A stretch of DNA of 64,000 nucleotides from Bradyrhizobium sp. 164 (lineage in GTDB: Bacteria > Pseudomonadota > Alphaproteobacteria > Rhizobiales > Xanthobacteraceae), in NCBI RefSeq assembly GCF_023073715.1, contig NZ_JADPKA010000006.1:1-64000 (forward strand). Direction: 5' to 3'. The notes beneath the pieces were generated by a model. It did no database searches. It saw nothing but the letters and a program-made list of their open reading frames with translations, and had not been told where the DNA came from. How positions within the stretch are numbered: the first letter of the stretch is position 1; each line of letters begins with the position of its first letter. Below are positions 34,404 through 43,684 of the stretch, one piece after another. The translations under genes were made by a program, and so were the position numbers.

Positions 34404-34567
34404 TGACCCTCTCCTGGAGGGGGAGGGTCGGCTCACATTGAGCGCAGCGAAATGTGAGACGGGGTGGGTGATCTCTCCCCACGAGGACGGTTCGATGCGG
34501 AGGGACCTTCACCCACCCCGCTCGCGCTACGCGCGATCGACCTCCCCTTCGAGGGGAGGGTAAGAGA
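34404..34567. repeat. Intergenic inverted-repeat element between LysE-type gene and GST
   Basis: Left arm ccctctcctggagggggagg and right arm acctccccttcgaggggagg are inverted relatives, with cacattgagcgcagcgaaat and cacccaccccgctcgcgcta inside. The arms resemble those of 7455-7612 and a short stretch near base 90. It separates convergent genes and may terminate both. Confidence 0.6.
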
Positions 34568-34571
34568 AAGA

Positions 34572-35198
34572 TCAATCCAGCTTCGCCTCCATCCCGCGCT
34601 TCACGGCGGGCCGTGCCATCAGCGCGTCGTACCAGCGCTTGACGTTGGGGAAGTCGGCGAGGTCCACCTTGTGGCGAGGATGGCGCCAGGCCCAGCCCAG
34701 GATGGCAAAATCGGCAACCGAGAGGTCGCCGGCGACGAAGTCGCGGCCCACCAGCCGGCGGTCGAGCACGCCATAGAGCCGGCGCGTCTCCGCCATGAAG
34801 CGCTTGAGGCCATAGGCGCGGTCCTGCTCGTTTTCGAGCGCGATGAAATGGTGCACCTGTCCGGGCATCGGGCCGAAACCGCCCATCTGCCACATCAGCC
34901 ATTCATAGACGGGGATGCGCCCGCCAAGCGATTTCGGCAGGAATTTGCCGGTCTTTTCGCCGAGATAGAGCAGGATGGCGCCGGATTCGAAGATGCTGAC
35001 GGGCTTGCCGTCGGGACCCTCGGGGTCGACGATCGCGGGGATCTTGTTATTGGGGGAGAGCTTCAGGAACTCCGTGGCCATCTGCTCGCCCTTGGTGATG
35101 TTCACCGGGATCACCTTGTAAGGCAGCCCCATCTCCTCCAGCGCGACCGAGATCTTGCGGCCGTTCGGCGTGTTCCAGGTGTGCAGTTCGATGGTCAT
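34572..35198 (-). CDS. Glutathione S-transferase family protein (YfcG/YghU-like)
   Basis: 208-residue GST. The N-terminal thioredoxin-like domain begins MTIELHTWNTPNGRKISVAL; the TPNGRK signature is that of the Nu-class enzymes YfcG and YghU, which act as disulfide-bond reductases on glutathione substrates. ESGAILLYLGEKTGKFLP carries the gamma-glutamyl-binding Glu-Ser, and the all-helical C-terminal domain (about 90-208) contains VGRDFVAGDLSVADFAILGW with the N-capping Ser/Asp. Cytoplasmic. It is divergent from pyrE and probably an independent detoxification gene. Confidence 0.9.
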   Translation of the reverse strand: MTIELHTWNTPNGRKISVALEEMGLPYKVIPVNITKGEQMATEFLKLSPNNKIPAIVDPEGPDGKPVSIFESGAILLYLGEKTGKFLPKSLGGRIPVYEWLMWQMGGFGPMPGQVHHFIALENEQDRAYGLKRFMAETRRLYGVLDRRLVGRDFVAGDLSVADFAILGWAWRHPRHKVDLADFPNVKRWYDALMARPAVKRGMEAKLD

Positions 35199-35372
35199 GC
35201 CTTGCTTCCTTGCCGCTGACAGGTTCGGCCCTCACCTACTCCAGAAGGTTGCACCCCCACAACCGGCGGACCGGGATAGCCGATCTCTGTTGACGGGGGA
35301 CGCCCCCTCTGGAATGTGGCGGCGGTCGCGGATAAATTCCGCCTCCTCCAAAAATGCTTCCGAGGGACCGCC

Positions 35373-35936
35373 GTGTCGAAATCAGCCTCCCGCGCCCGCC
35401 TGTTCGAAATCATCCGCCGGCGTTCCTTCGGCCGCGGCGAGGTGACGCTCGCGTCGGGCCGCAAGAGCGATTTCTACTTCAACTTGAAGCCGACCATGCT
35501 CGACCCCGAGGGCGCGACGCTGCTCGCCGAGCTCACCTACGAGGCGCTGAAGGACGACCAGCTCGATTTCATCGGGGGGCTCGAGATGGGCGCGGTGCCG
35601 CTCGCCGGGGCGCTGGCGCAGATCTCCTGGATCAAAGGCCATCCGATCGCGGCATTCTTCGTGCGCAAGAAACCGAAGGAGCACGGCGCCAAGCTCGCGA
35701 TCGAGGGCCTGCCCAAGGGCGAGACCCTGGCCGGCAAGCGCGTCGTGATCGTCGAGGACGTCACCACCACCGGCGGCTCGGCGATGAAGGCGGTGGAATC
35801 CGTGCGCGAGACCGGCGCCAATGTGGTGCTGGTGCTGACCATGGTCGACCGCGAGGAAGGCGCCACCGACACGTTCGGTGCAGCCGGCCTGCCGTTCCGC
35901 TCGCTGTACAAGGCATCCGAGTTCTTGAAGGCTTGA
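35373..35936 (+). CDS. pyrE: Orotate phosphoribosyltransferase
   Basis: Joins orotate to PRPP to give orotidine monophosphate in pyrimidine synthesis. The 187-residue protein shows [20 protein letters not shown] (about residues 27-46, orotate binding), the flexible catalytic loop around VRKKPKEHG (about 90-98) and the PRPP-binding [19 protein letters not shown] (about 122-140). A GTG start at 35373 is chosen because it yields the standard [15 protein letters not shown]-terminus and has gaggg nine bases upstream. The upstream in-frame sequence to 35316 is not family-like. It is alone on this strand between GST and the DUF2865 gene. Confidence 0.95.
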   Translation: MSKSASRARLFEIIRRRSFGRGEVTLASGRKSDFYFNLKPTMLDPEGATLLAELTYEALKDDQLDFIGGLEMGAVPLAGALAQISWIKGHPIAAFFVRKKPKEHGAKLAIEGLPKGETLAGKRVVIVEDVTTTGGSAMKAVESVRETGANVVLVLTMVDREEGATDTFGAAGLPFRSLYKASEFLKA

Positions 35937-36143
35937 GGCCGCGAAACAGCCCTGGCCGTCATGTCCGGGCGTGGCCCGGAAGCAACGATTTGTCGGAAGC
36001 TGTGCCCGGCCTCAAAGAGGTCACGGCCTCGACTTGAAACCGCCTCCGCTCAACTGCTCATTTACCATCCCGCTTTATGGTGAATCATGTGCCAAGACCT
36101 CGCTGGTCTCGGCTGATTCAGTAGCGTCGGGTGGAGCAGCGCG

Positions 36144-36959
36144 TTGCGTACAATCTCGTCCCATGCGCGCCGGCGGCGTCGCGCGATGCTTGTAGCCGCC
36201 AGCCTTGGCGCTCCGCTGCTCGCGGCGCCGTCCCCGGTTGCGGCCGAAGGGCTGTTCGATTTCTTCTTCGGCGGCATGCGGCAACAGCGCCCGCAGCGCG
36301 AGGTGCCGCAGCAGGCGGGCTCCTACGCCGATCCCTTCACCGGCCAGCAGAATGCCGCAACTCCGCAATACGTGCCGCCAACCCGTTCGGCGGCGGCCGG
36401 CGGCTCCGGCCCGGCCTTCTGCGTGCGCAGCTGCGATGGTAAATATTTCCCGCTGATGCGCGGACTCGCCTCGCCTGCCCAGATGTGTCAGGCGTTCTGT
36501 CCTGCCAGTGCGACGAAGGTTTATTTCGGCTCCTCGATCGAGGGTGCCGCGTCGCAGACCGGCGAGCGCTACACCGAAAGTGAGAACGCGTTCGCCTATC
36601 GCAAGGCGCTGCGCGCCGACTGCACCTGCAACGGCCGCGAGCCGGTCGGCCTCGCCCCGGTCGATCTCGCGCTGGATTCATCGCTGAAAGCCGGGGACGT
36701 GATTGCCACGGCCGACGGCCTCGTTGCCTATACCGGCATCCGTGTCGGCAACGATCAGGCTGCGGACTTCACCCCGGTTGCCTCCTATCCCGGCCTCACC
36801 GCACAGGTCCGCGCGCGGCTCGGCGAGATGAAGGTGGCACCGGTGCGGGCCGAGACCGTCGCGGCGGATGCCCCGGCTGCAGAGATCGTGCGCGAGGCGC
36901 TGCCTGACGTCACGGTGCCGAAGACGCAAAAACCGGCGAAGCGGGCGGGGTTGGATTAG
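36144..36959 (+). CDS. Secreted DUF2865 protein
   Basis: 271-residue exported protein of a family confined largely to Bradyrhizobium and relatives; function unknown. The N-terminus carries five arginines and a hydrophobic core ending SPVAAEG, a signal peptide. The DUF2865 core (about residues 90-175) includes FCVRSCDGKYFPLMRGLASP, MCQAFCPASATKVYFGSSIE and KALRADCTCNGREPVGL, with six cysteines likely in disulfides. The 30-70 region is Gln/Pro-rich and low complexity. TTG 36144 has ggag seven bases upstream; ATG 36186 would shorten the signal peptide by 14 residues and is the alternative. Confidence 0.82.
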   Translation: MRTISSHARRRRRAMLVAASLGAPLLAAPSPVAAEGLFDFFFGGMRQQRPQREVPQQAGSYADPFTGQQNAATPQYVPPTRSAAAGGSGPAFCVRSCDGKYFPLMRGLASPAQMCQAFCPASATKVYFGSSIEGAASQTGERYTESENAFAYRKALRADCTCNGREPVGLAPVDLALDSSLKAGDVIATADGLVAYTGIRVGNDQAADFTPVASYPGLTAQVRARLGEMKVAPVRAETVAADAPAAEIVREALPDVTVPKTQKPAKRAGLD

Positions 36960-36981
36960 TGGAATGACGGCAACTGAGCCG

Positions 36982-37413
36982 TCACCTCCCGATGATCACC
37001 CCGATCACATTCGGCGCCGCCAGATATTTCTCCTCGATCGCGGTGCGCGCAGCGGCGCGGTTTTCCGGCGTGAGGAGGCCGCGCTTCTCGGCCAGGATCA
37101 TCCAGCAAAAGCCCCACCAATCGGTCAGCATGCCCTGATCGTCGACGAGGTCATAACCCTGCTCGGCCGCGAAGATGCGCGCATGCGCTTCGTCCAGCGT
37201 GTCGAGGAACAGATGGTCGTCGGTCGAAAACAGCTCGTCGCTGATATCGTCGATGGTGTAGCCCCAGATCGACTGGCACACCGCATTGAACTCGCGGTCG
37301 AACTGGTCGTCATCGATCCTCTGGCGCCGCGCCGCCCGATGCAGAAGCGACAGCGAGCGCGCGAAATCGGCGATCCGGGTGAGGGCAAATTGATCGAAGG
37401 CAATGGTGGACAT
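36982..37413 (-). CDS. Conserved hypothetical protein
   Basis: 143-residue acidic, soluble protein without recognised domains, starting MSTIAFDQFALTRIADFARS. It is helix-rich, has several aromatic clusters (MLTDWWGFCWMILAEKRGLL) and no signal peptide, so it is probably cytoplasmic. ATG 37413 is preferred over an earlier in-frame ATG (37458), which gives an atypical leader. It is convergent with the DUF2865 gene, with 22 bases between stops. Codon use is like that of neighbouring genes, which supports it being real. Confidence 0.65.
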   Translation of the reverse strand: MSTIAFDQFALTRIADFARSLSLLHRAARRQRIDDDQFDREFNAVCQSIWGYTIDDISDELFSTDDHLFLDTLDEAHARIFAAEQGYDLVDDQGMLTDWWGFCWMILAEKRGLLTPENRAAARTAIEEKYLAAPNVIGVIIGR

Positions 37414-37607
37414 GTAGTCCTCGCAAAGTCTGACGGACGCTAGATATTGTGTCGGCACGATGCCGAATCACGATGATATCAAAGACTTGCTAAAGTGTTC
37501 TTAATTTGTTCTGATGCGTCCACAAAGTCCTCCCGGCCTTCGTCGAGAAACAACCGCGTGAAAGCGTTCGCCAAACGAACGCGGATTCTGCGGTACGATC
37601 ACTCGCC

Positions 37608-37832
37608 TCACCTCGCCGCCGACATCAACTTGTCTCCGCACGCGCTCGCATAAAACTTGCCGCCGCATTGGCGCTTGATGGCGGCGCAGCGTGCTGCTGG
37701 CGTTGCGTTTTGCGGAAGCGAGACGGCGCAACTGAGGCCATCGGCGCTGCGGCCCGTTCTGCCGGCGGCGGAGGCGGCGGTGATGCAGACGACGAGCAGG
37801 GTCGCAGTGGCGATTTCGATCAGCAGTCTCAT
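37608..37832 (-). CDS. Small secreted cysteine-containing peptide
   Basis: 74-residue unrecognised product. Residues 1-22 (MRLLIEIATATLLVVCITAA) are a signal peptide, cleaved likely after ASA. The mature part has four cysteines (LSCAVSL, ARCAAIKRQC, SACGDK), spaced as would suit two disulfides. Some plus-strand frames overlap, but only this frame has a coherent signal peptide. A longer start (37844) adds MRPL. It is a small, possibly stress- or envelope-related peptide; no neighbours suggest a role. Confidence 0.5.
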   Translation of the reverse strand: MRLLIEIATATLLVVCITAASAAGRTGRSADGLSCAVSLPQNATPAARCAAIKRQCGGKFYASACGDKLMSAAR

Positions 37833-38035
37833 CAGAGGTCTCAACGGTCTCCTCCACAGTGATGGCTGAATTGGCCTGCATTCTAACAGCAGATCCGTCT
37901 TTCTCCGTGCTCGTCCGGGTTCCCAAGCCGGCCCGTTCCTTGCATAAATTTACGCCAGCGCAGTGCACGGCCGCACCAGTGACGGTTCCGGCACGGAAGC
38001 AGGACGCGTAGGGTGAGTGTTCAGTCGACCAGGAA

Positions 38036-40561
38036 GTGAAGGCCTTGCAAGATCAATCGTTCCAGCCGAATTTTCCCGCTCCCGGCCAGCCCATCGACGA
38101 GCTCGCGCTGGCTGAGATCAAGGGCGCGATCCTGGCCAAGCTGCGCCTTGCCATCGGCAAGGACGCAGGCATGGCGACCCGGCACGATTGGTATCAGGCC
38201 GCAGCGCTCGCGCTGCGCGACCGCATCGTGCATCGCTGGCTGAGCGCGGAGAAGCTGAGCTACGACGCCGGGCGCAAGCGCGTTTATTATCTCTCGCTCG
38301 AATTCCTGATCGGCCGCCTCTTCACCGACGCGCTCAACAATATGGGGCTCCTGAAGATCTTCGAGGTCGCGCTCGGCGACCTTGGTGTCTCCTTGCCCGA
38401 GCTGCGCAAATGCGAACCGGATGCGGCGCTCGGCAATGGCGGCCTCGGTCGGCTCGCCGCTTGCTTCATGGAGAGCATGGCGACGCTGTCGATCCCTGCG
38501 ATCGGCTACGGCATCCGCTACGATTACGGCCTGTTTCGCCAGATCATCAATCAAGGCTGGCAGCAGGAATATCCGGACGAATGGCTGAGCTTCGGCAATC
38601 CCTGGGAATTGCAGCGGCCGGAGGTGATCTACGACATCAATTTCGGCGGCGCCGTCGAGCATGTCGACGATAAGGGCCGCGACCGCGCCATCTGGCATCC
38701 GGGCGAGACCGTGCAGGCGATCGCCTACGATACGCCGATCGTCGGCTGGCGCGGCCAGCACGTCAACGCGCTCCGCCTGTGGTCGGCACGCTCGCCCGAT
38801 CCTCTCAGGCTCGATGCCTTCAACAAGGGCGACTATGTCAGCGCCAGCGCCGAGCAGGCGCGCGCGGAGGCGATCTGCAAATTCCTCTATCCGAACGATG
38901 AGAGCCCGGCGGGCCGCGAGCTGCGGCTGCGCCAGGAATATTTCTTCGTCTCCGCCTCGCTCCAGGATCTGGTGAAACGGCACCTCGCCTCCGACGGCCA
39001 GCTCCGCAGCCTCGCCAGCAAGGTCGCGGTCCAGCTCAACGACACGCATCCGAGCCTTGCGGTCACCGAGCTGATGCGGATCCTCGTCGACCTGCATAAT
39101 TTCCGCTGGGACGAGGCCTGGAAGATCACCGTTGCCACGCTCTCCTACACCAATCATACACTGCTGCCCGAGGCGCTGGAGACCTGGCCGGTCGAGCTGT
39201 TCGAGCGACTCTTGCCGCGGCATCTGGAGATCATCTACCGCATCAACGTGCAGCATCTGGCGCTCGCGGAAGCACGCTGCCCCGGCGACATCGACTTCCG
39301 CGCTTCGGTCTCGCTGATCGACGAGAAGAGCGGCCGCCGCGTGCGCATGGGCCAGCTCGCCTTCGTCGGCTCGCACCGCATCAACGGCGTCTCGGCGATG
39401 CATTCCGACCTGATGCGCGAGACCGTGTTCCACGATCTCAACCATCTCTATCCCGGCCGCATCACCAACAAGACCAACGGCATCACCTTCCGCCGCTGGC
39501 TGATGCTGGCGAACCCGAAGCTGACCGATTTGTTGCGCGAGACCTGCGGCGAAGCAGTGCTCGACGATCCCACCCAGCTCAGCCTGATCGAAGCTCGCGC
39601 CAGCGACGTCGAATTCCAGAAGAAATTCCGCGCCGTCAAGCACGCCAACAAGGCGGCGCTGGCGCGGCTGATCGGCGAGCGGCTCGGCATCAAGGTCGAT
39701 CCCGGCGCGCTGTTCGACGTGCAGATCAAGCGCATCCACGAATACAAGCGCCAGCTCCTCAATGTCATCGAGACGGTCGCGCTGTACCAGTCGATCAAGG
39801 ACGATCCCAACGGCAATTGGGTGCCGCGGGTGAAGATCTTTGCCGGCAAGGCGGCGGCGAGCTACCGCTATGCCAAGCTGATCATCAAGCTGATCAACGA
39901 CGTCGCAGAGGCCGTCAATAACGATCCCGCCATCAGCGGCAAGCTCAAGGTCGCCTTCCTGCCCGACTACAATGTCAGCCTCGCGGAAGTGATCATTCCC
40001 GCGGCCGATCTGTCCGAGCAGATCTCGACCGCCGGCATGGAGGCCTCCGGCACCGGTAACATGAAGCTGGCGCTGAACGGCGCTATCACCATCGGCACGC
40101 TCGACGGCGCCAATATCGAGATCCGCGACCATGTCGGAGCTGAGAACATCGCAATCTTCGGCTTGGAGGCCGGCGACGTGATGATCCGCCGCAAGCAGGG
40201 CCTGGATGCGTCCGACGTCATCCGCAACTCGCCGAAGCTCCAGCGCGCCATCAATGCGATCGCGACCGGCGAGTTCTCGCCCGGCGATCCCGGCCGTTTC
40301 GAATCCATCGCGCACGCGTTGCGCTATCTCGACCATTACATGGTCAGTGCCGATTTCGATTCCTATTATGAGGCGCAGCGCGCGGTCGATGCGCGCTGGC
40401 AGGTGGCACCGGCCTGGACGCGCGCCTCGATCCTCAACGTCGCGCGCATGGCGTGGTTCTCGTCGGACCGTACCATCCGCGAATATGCCGAGGAGATCTG
40501 GAACGTGCCGGTCAATCCGACCACGCCGCTGCTGCCAAATCTGCGCGATGTCGCAGGCTGA
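38036..40561 (+). CDS. glgP: Glycogen/starch/alpha-glucan phosphorylase
   Basis: Releases glucose 1-phosphate from glycogen using pyridoxal phosphate; 841 residues, the usual bacterial length. ALGNGGLGRLAACFMES (about residues 133-149) and GIRYDYGLFRQ belong to the N-terminal domain. The cofactor lysine is in EASGTGNMKLALNGAIT (about 668-684, Schiff-base Lys in NMKLA), with KIFAGKAAASYRYAKLIIKL and IHEYKRQLLN in the catalytic half. GTG 38036 follows caggaa. No other glg gene is in the window, so it is likely a separate transcription unit; a thioesterase follows after a 220-base gap containing a palindrome. The very long antisense open frame here is an artefact of GC bias. Confidence 0.96.
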   Translation: MKALQDQSFQPNFPAPGQPIDELALAEIKGAILAKLRLAIGKDAGMATRHDWYQAAALALRDRIVHRWLSAEKLSYDAGRKRVYYLSLEFLIGRLFTDALNNMGLLKIFEVALGDLGVSLPELRKCEPDAALGNGGLGRLAACFMESMATLSIPAIGYGIRYDYGLFRQIINQGWQQEYPDEWLSFGNPWELQRPEVIYDINFGGAVEHVDDKGRDRAIWHPGETVQAIAYDTPIVGWRGQHVNALRLWSARSPDPLRLDAFNKGDYVSASAEQARAEAICKFLYPNDESPAGRELRLRQEYFFVSASLQDLVKRHLASDGQLRSLASKVAVQLNDTHPSLAVTELMRILVDLHNFRWDEAWKITVATLSYTNHTLLPEALETWPVELFERLLPRHLEIIYRINVQHLALAEARCPGDIDFRASVSLIDEKSGRRVRMGQLAFVGSHRINGVSAMHSDLMRETVFHDLNHLYPGRITNKTNGITFRRWLMLANPKLTDLLRETCGEAVLDDPTQLSLIEARASDVEFQKKFRAVKHANKAALARLIGERLGIKVDPGALFDVQIKRIHEYKRQLLNVIETVALYQSIKDDPNGNWVPRVKIFAGKAAASYRYAKLIIKLINDVAEAVNNDPAISGKLKVAFLPDYNVSLAEVIIPAADLSEQISTAGMEASGTGNMKLALNGAITIGTLDGANIEIRDHVGAENIAIFGLEAGDVMIRRKQGLDASDVIRNSPKLQRAINAIATGEFSPGDPGRFESIAHALRYLDHYMVSADFDSYYEAQRAVDARWQVAPAWTRASILNVARMAWFSSDRTIREYAEEIWNVPVNPTTPLLPNLRDVAG

Positions 40562-40678
40562 TTTTCCGCGGGGTGAAATCGGCGTTACCTGCGAGGTTAT
40601 TGCATCGGGCGCCGCGGATGATGATATGGTCGTCATCATCTCTAAGGCGTCGATATCGAGGCCGCTACCTCAAGCGCC

Positions 40679-40756
40679 GTCATTGCGAGCGCAGCGAAGC
40701 AATCCAGAATCCCTCCGCAGAGATAGTCTGGATTGCTTCGCTGCGCTCGCAATGAC
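40679..40756. repeat. 78-bp palindrome, cattgcgag family (copy 2)
   Basis: gtcattgcgagcgcagcgaa then gcaatccagaat ... tagtctggattgc and ttcgctgcgctcgcaatgac: near-perfect inverted arms around a 20-base centre. Copy 3 after the next gene (41614-41692) is almost identical. It lies between glgP and the thioesterase. Confidence 0.85.
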
Positions 40757-40781
40757 GTTGGTGAGACACCGAGGACCAGCA

Positions 40782-41597
40782 ATGCACGCCAAGCTCCCGC
40801 ACCCCTTCGATGACGCCACCCGCGTCAGCGCCGGCGACTCCAGTTGGCAGGGGCACACCAGCGACGATTATTGGGCCTTTGTCGGTCCGTTCGGCGGCGT
40901 CACTGCCGCGACGATTTTGCGCGCGCTGATCGACCATCCGGACCGCGCCGGCGATCCGCTCGCGCTCACCGTCAATTACTGCGCGCCGATCGCCAAGGGT
41001 CCGTTCGATCTCGACCTGCGGCTGGTGAAGGCCAATCGCTCCAGCCAGCATTGGAGCGTCGAGCTCAGCCAAGGCGGCGGCGGGGTGGCAACGCTCGCCA
41101 CCGCCGTGTTCGCCGAGCGGCGACCGTCCTGGGAGCATAGGGTGGCGAAGGTGCCGGACGCAAAGCCGTTCGAACAGACGCTGCCGTTTCCGAAGATCTC
41201 GGCCTCCTGGGCCAACCAGTATGAATTCCGCTTCGTAGAGGGCGAGATGCGGATCGGCCCGCCACAGACCGAGCCCGCCAGCACCTATTCGAAAATCTGG
41301 ATCAGCGACCGCACGCCGCGCAAGCTCGACATGCTGTCGCTGATGTCGATGTCGGACGCCTTCTTCGGCCGCATCTTCCACGCACGGCGCGAGCTGGTGC
41401 CGTTCGGTACGGTATCGCTGACGACCTATTTCCACACCGATGCCGAAGAGCTAGCCGCCGAAGACATCACGCGTGTGCTTGCCACCGCTGACGCCAAGAT
41501 TTTCCACAAGAGCTATGGCGACCAGAACGGCGAGCTGTGGTCGCCGAACGGGCGGCTGCTCGCGACCACGACGCAGATCGCGTATTTCAAAGCGTAG
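40782..41597 (+). CDS. Acyl-CoA thioesterase-like protein (TesB type, double hot-dog)
   Basis: 271-residue protein of the TesB-like thioesterase superfamily, predicted to hydrolyse acyl-CoA. The N-terminal hot-dog domain includes YWAFVGPFGGVTAATILRAL (about residues 30-49) and the substrate face LTVNYCAPIAKGPFDL; the C-terminal one includes LMSMSDAFFGRIF and GTVSLTTYFHTDAEEL, the position of the family Asp/Gln. ATG 40782 (MHAKLPHPFDDATRV) is chosen; the longer open frame enters glgP and the repeat. The gene is bracketed by two almost identical palindromes (40679-40756 and 41614-41692). Substrate range is not predictable. Confidence 0.82.
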   Translation: MHAKLPHPFDDATRVSAGDSSWQGHTSDDYWAFVGPFGGVTAATILRALIDHPDRAGDPLALTVNYCAPIAKGPFDLDLRLVKANRSSQHWSVELSQGGGGVATLATAVFAERRPSWEHRVAKVPDAKPFEQTLPFPKISASWANQYEFRFVEGEMRIGPPQTEPASTYSKIWISDRTPRKLDMLSLMSMSDAFFGRIFHARRELVPFGTVSLTTYFHTDAEELAAEDITRVLATADAKIFHKSYGDQNGELWSPNGRLLATTTQIAYFKA

Positions 41598-41613
41598 CTG
41601 CTTCCGCAAACTC

Positions 41614-41692
41614 GTCATTGCGAGCGCAGCGAAGCAATCCAGGAATCTCTCCGCGGAGACAGTCTGGATTGCTTCGCTGCGCTGCCAATGAC
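41614..41692. repeat. 79-bp palindrome, cattgcgag family (copy 3)
   Basis: gtcattgcgagcgcagcgaa then gcaatccagga, centre tctctccgcggaga, then cagtctggattgcttcgctg and ccaatgac. It is in the same orientation as copy 2 at 40679-40756, and together the two flank the thioesterase gene. Confidence 0.85.
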
Positions 41693-41716
41693 GCTGGAGA
41701 GATATCGCGTAAACAA

Positions 41717-41742
41717 AAAGGGCGGCCTCGCGGCCGCCCTTT
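41717..41742 (-). terminator. Rho-independent terminator of pckA
   Basis: An 11-bp perfect stem (aaagggcggcc / ggccgcccttt) around a tcgc loop, followed on the minus strand by tttttgttt. It lies 20 bases past the pckA stop and is the clearest intrinsic terminator in the window. The plus strand lacks a comparable T-run. Confidence 0.85.
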
Positions 41743-41761
41743 GCATTACAAGGCGCGAGCC

Positions 41762-43378
41762 CTACTCCGCCGCGAGCTTCAGGTCGGGCGCGGCTGCGCG
41801 CACTTCGGCGTCGACCTGAGCTTCGAACTTGGCGAAGTTCTTCTGGAACATGCCGACCAGCGCGCGGGCGGTCTTGTCGAACTCGTCCTTGTCCTTCCAG
41901 GTGTTGACCGGATTGAGGATCTCGGCCGGCACGCCCGGCAGCGCGGTCGGGACCGCAAAGCCGAAATATTTGTCGGTGCGGAATTCGACGTTGCGAAGCG
42001 ATCCGTCGAGTGCGGCGGTCAGCAGCGCGCGCGTCACCTTGATCGGCATGCGCGAGCCGACGCCATATTTGCCGCCGGTCCAGCCGGTGTTGACCAGCCA
42101 GCAATCGACATTGTGCTGGGCAATCAGCTCGCGCAGCATGTTGCCGTAGACGGATGGATCGAGCGGCAGAAAGGGCGAGCCGAAGCAGGTCGAGAATTCC
42201 GGCTGCGGCTCGTTGCCGAGACCGCGCTCGGTGCCGGCGACCTTTGCAGTGTAGCCGGACAGGAAGTGGTACATCGCCTGCGCCGGCGAAAGCTTGGCGA
42301 TCGGCGGCAGCACGCCGAACGCGTCGGCGGCGAGCATCACCACATTCTTCGGCTGCGGCGCGCGGCCGGTGTGCGAGGCGTTCGGGATGAAGTCGAGCGG
42401 GTATGCAGAACGCGTGTTCTCGGTCTTGGAGCCGTCGTCGAAATCGACGATGCGGGTGTCCTCGTCGAGCACGCAGTTCTCGAGCACTGCGCCGAAGCGC
42501 GTCGACGCCGCGTAGATCTCGGGCTCGGCTTCCTTCGACAGCTTGATGCACTTGGCATAGCAGCCGCCTTCGAAATTGAACACCCCGTTCGGGCCCCAGC
42601 CGTGCTCGTCGTCGCCGATCAGGGTGCGGTTGGGATCGGCCGACAGCGTCGTCTTGCCAGTGCCGGACAGGCCGAAGAAGATCGCGGTATCGCCCTTGGC
42701 GCCGACATTGGCCGAGCAGTGCATCGGCATCACGCCGCGCTCGGGCAGATAGTAGTTCAGCGTGGTGAAGACCGACTTCTTCATCTCGCCGGCATAATAA
42801 GACCCGCCGATCAGGACAATCTTGCGGGCGAAATCGATTGCGACGACGTTCTCCGAGCGGCAGCCGTGACGTTTAGGATCGGCGCGGAAGCTCGGCATGT
42901 CGATGATGGTGAGCTCAGGCACGAAGGTCGACAGCTCGATCGCCTCGGGGCGGATCAGAAGTGTGCGGATGAACAGCGAGTGCCAGGCGAGCTCAGTGAA
43001 GACGCGCGTCTTGATCCGGTAGGCCGGATCGGCGCCGCCATAGAGATCCTGCGCGAACAGCCTCTTGCCTTCGGCGTGCTTGAGGAAATCCTGGTAGAGC
43101 GTCTCGAACTGCTCTGCGGTGATCGACTGGTTGCCGGCCCACCACATCTTCTTGTCGGTGGTGGCGTCACGCACCGTGAACTTGTCCTTCGGGCTGCGGC
43201 CGGTGAACTCGCCAGTATCGGCGCAGAGTGCACCGTCCGCTGACAGCACCGCCTCGCCCGCGGAGAGCGAGTACTGATAGAGTTGCGGCGCACCGAGGTT
43301 CCAGTGAACCTGCTTGAGATTCTTTAAACCGAATTTGTCGGCGCCGAAGGCACCGTTGCGCACGCCCGTCTCTTGCAC
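41762..43378 (-). CDS. pckA: Phosphoenolpyruvate carboxykinase (ATP)
   Basis: Converts oxaloacetate and ATP to phosphoenolpyruvate, the first committed step of gluconeogenesis on C4 acids. Of 538 residues, [14 protein letters not shown] (about residues 54-67), [15 protein letters not shown] (about 190-204), the kinase loop [18 protein letters not shown] (about 230-247) and IGDDEHGW (metal-binding) are all present, as is [14 protein letters not shown]. The start is GTG 43378, with aggagg upstream. In Sinorhizobium and Agrobacterium pckA is beside and regulated by chvI; here the relation is kept but about 2.2 kb of hugZ-like gene and CHAT relic lie between. Confidence 0.96.
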   Translation of the reverse strand: MQETGVRNGAFGADKFGLKNLKQVHWNLGAPQLYQYSLSAGEAVLSADGALCADTGEFTGRSPKDKFTVRDATTDKKMWWAGNQSITAEQFETLYQDFLKHAEGKRLFAQDLYGGADPAYRIKTRVFTELAWHSLFIRTLLIRPEAIELSTFVPELTIIDMPSFRADPKRHGCRSENVVAIDFARKIVLIGGSYYAGEMKKSVFTTLNYYLPERGVMPMHCSANVGAKGDTAIFFGLSGTGKTTLSADPNRTLIGDDEHGWGPNGVFNFEGGCYAKCIKLSKEAEPEIYAASTRFGAVLENCVLDEDTRIVDFDDGSKTENTRSAYPLDFIPNASHTGRAPQPKNVVMLAADAFGVLPPIAKLSPAQAMYHFLSGYTAKVAGTERGLGNEPQPEFSTCFGSPFLPLDPSVYGNMLRELIAQHNVDCWLVNTGWTGGKYGVGSRMPIKVTRALLTAALDGSLRNVEFRTDKYFGFAVPTALPGVPAEILNPVNTWKDKDEFDKTARALVGMFQKNFAKFEAQVDAEVRAAAPDLKLAAE

Positions 43379-43684
43379 GAAAAAGTCCTCCTAGAACCCG
43401 CGACACTCAGCGCGACCAAGCTTTGGCACCATCGCGGTCACCGTGAATAATAGGCCCGTTTGGCCTCGGCTGGAACGACCTAATACTGATGAACGCTGGC
43501 GTTGCCAAGCTGATCCCGTAGGATTTGGTTTATTCAAAGACCGCGCCAAACGTCGCGCATGTCAGCTCTGAGCAAGCGCATCAAAAAGTCCGAATGATCG
43601 CGCAACCAAACGCGCGTTTGCGCGTTACTTCCGGTTATTGCGACGCACAATGCTCGAGTTGGCTTCCCATCGTAACTCGGCTTT
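43379..43684. other. Gap upstream of pckA, partly after the CHAT relic
   Basis: About 300 bases with no credible gene. It contains the pckA ribosome-binding site (tcctcc at 43386-43391 in plus orientation) and presumably its promoter. The part from about 43640 may still be the extreme 3' end of the CHAT relic. No clear ChvI-binding motif could be assigned. Confidence 0.4.

Noticed and set aside
38021..40639. Very long open frame (872 codons) antisense to glgP
   Set aside because: It mirrors the third-position GC bias of a highly conserved gene, shows no family motif, and its composition (His-, Arg-, Asp-rich) is typical of antisense shadows.
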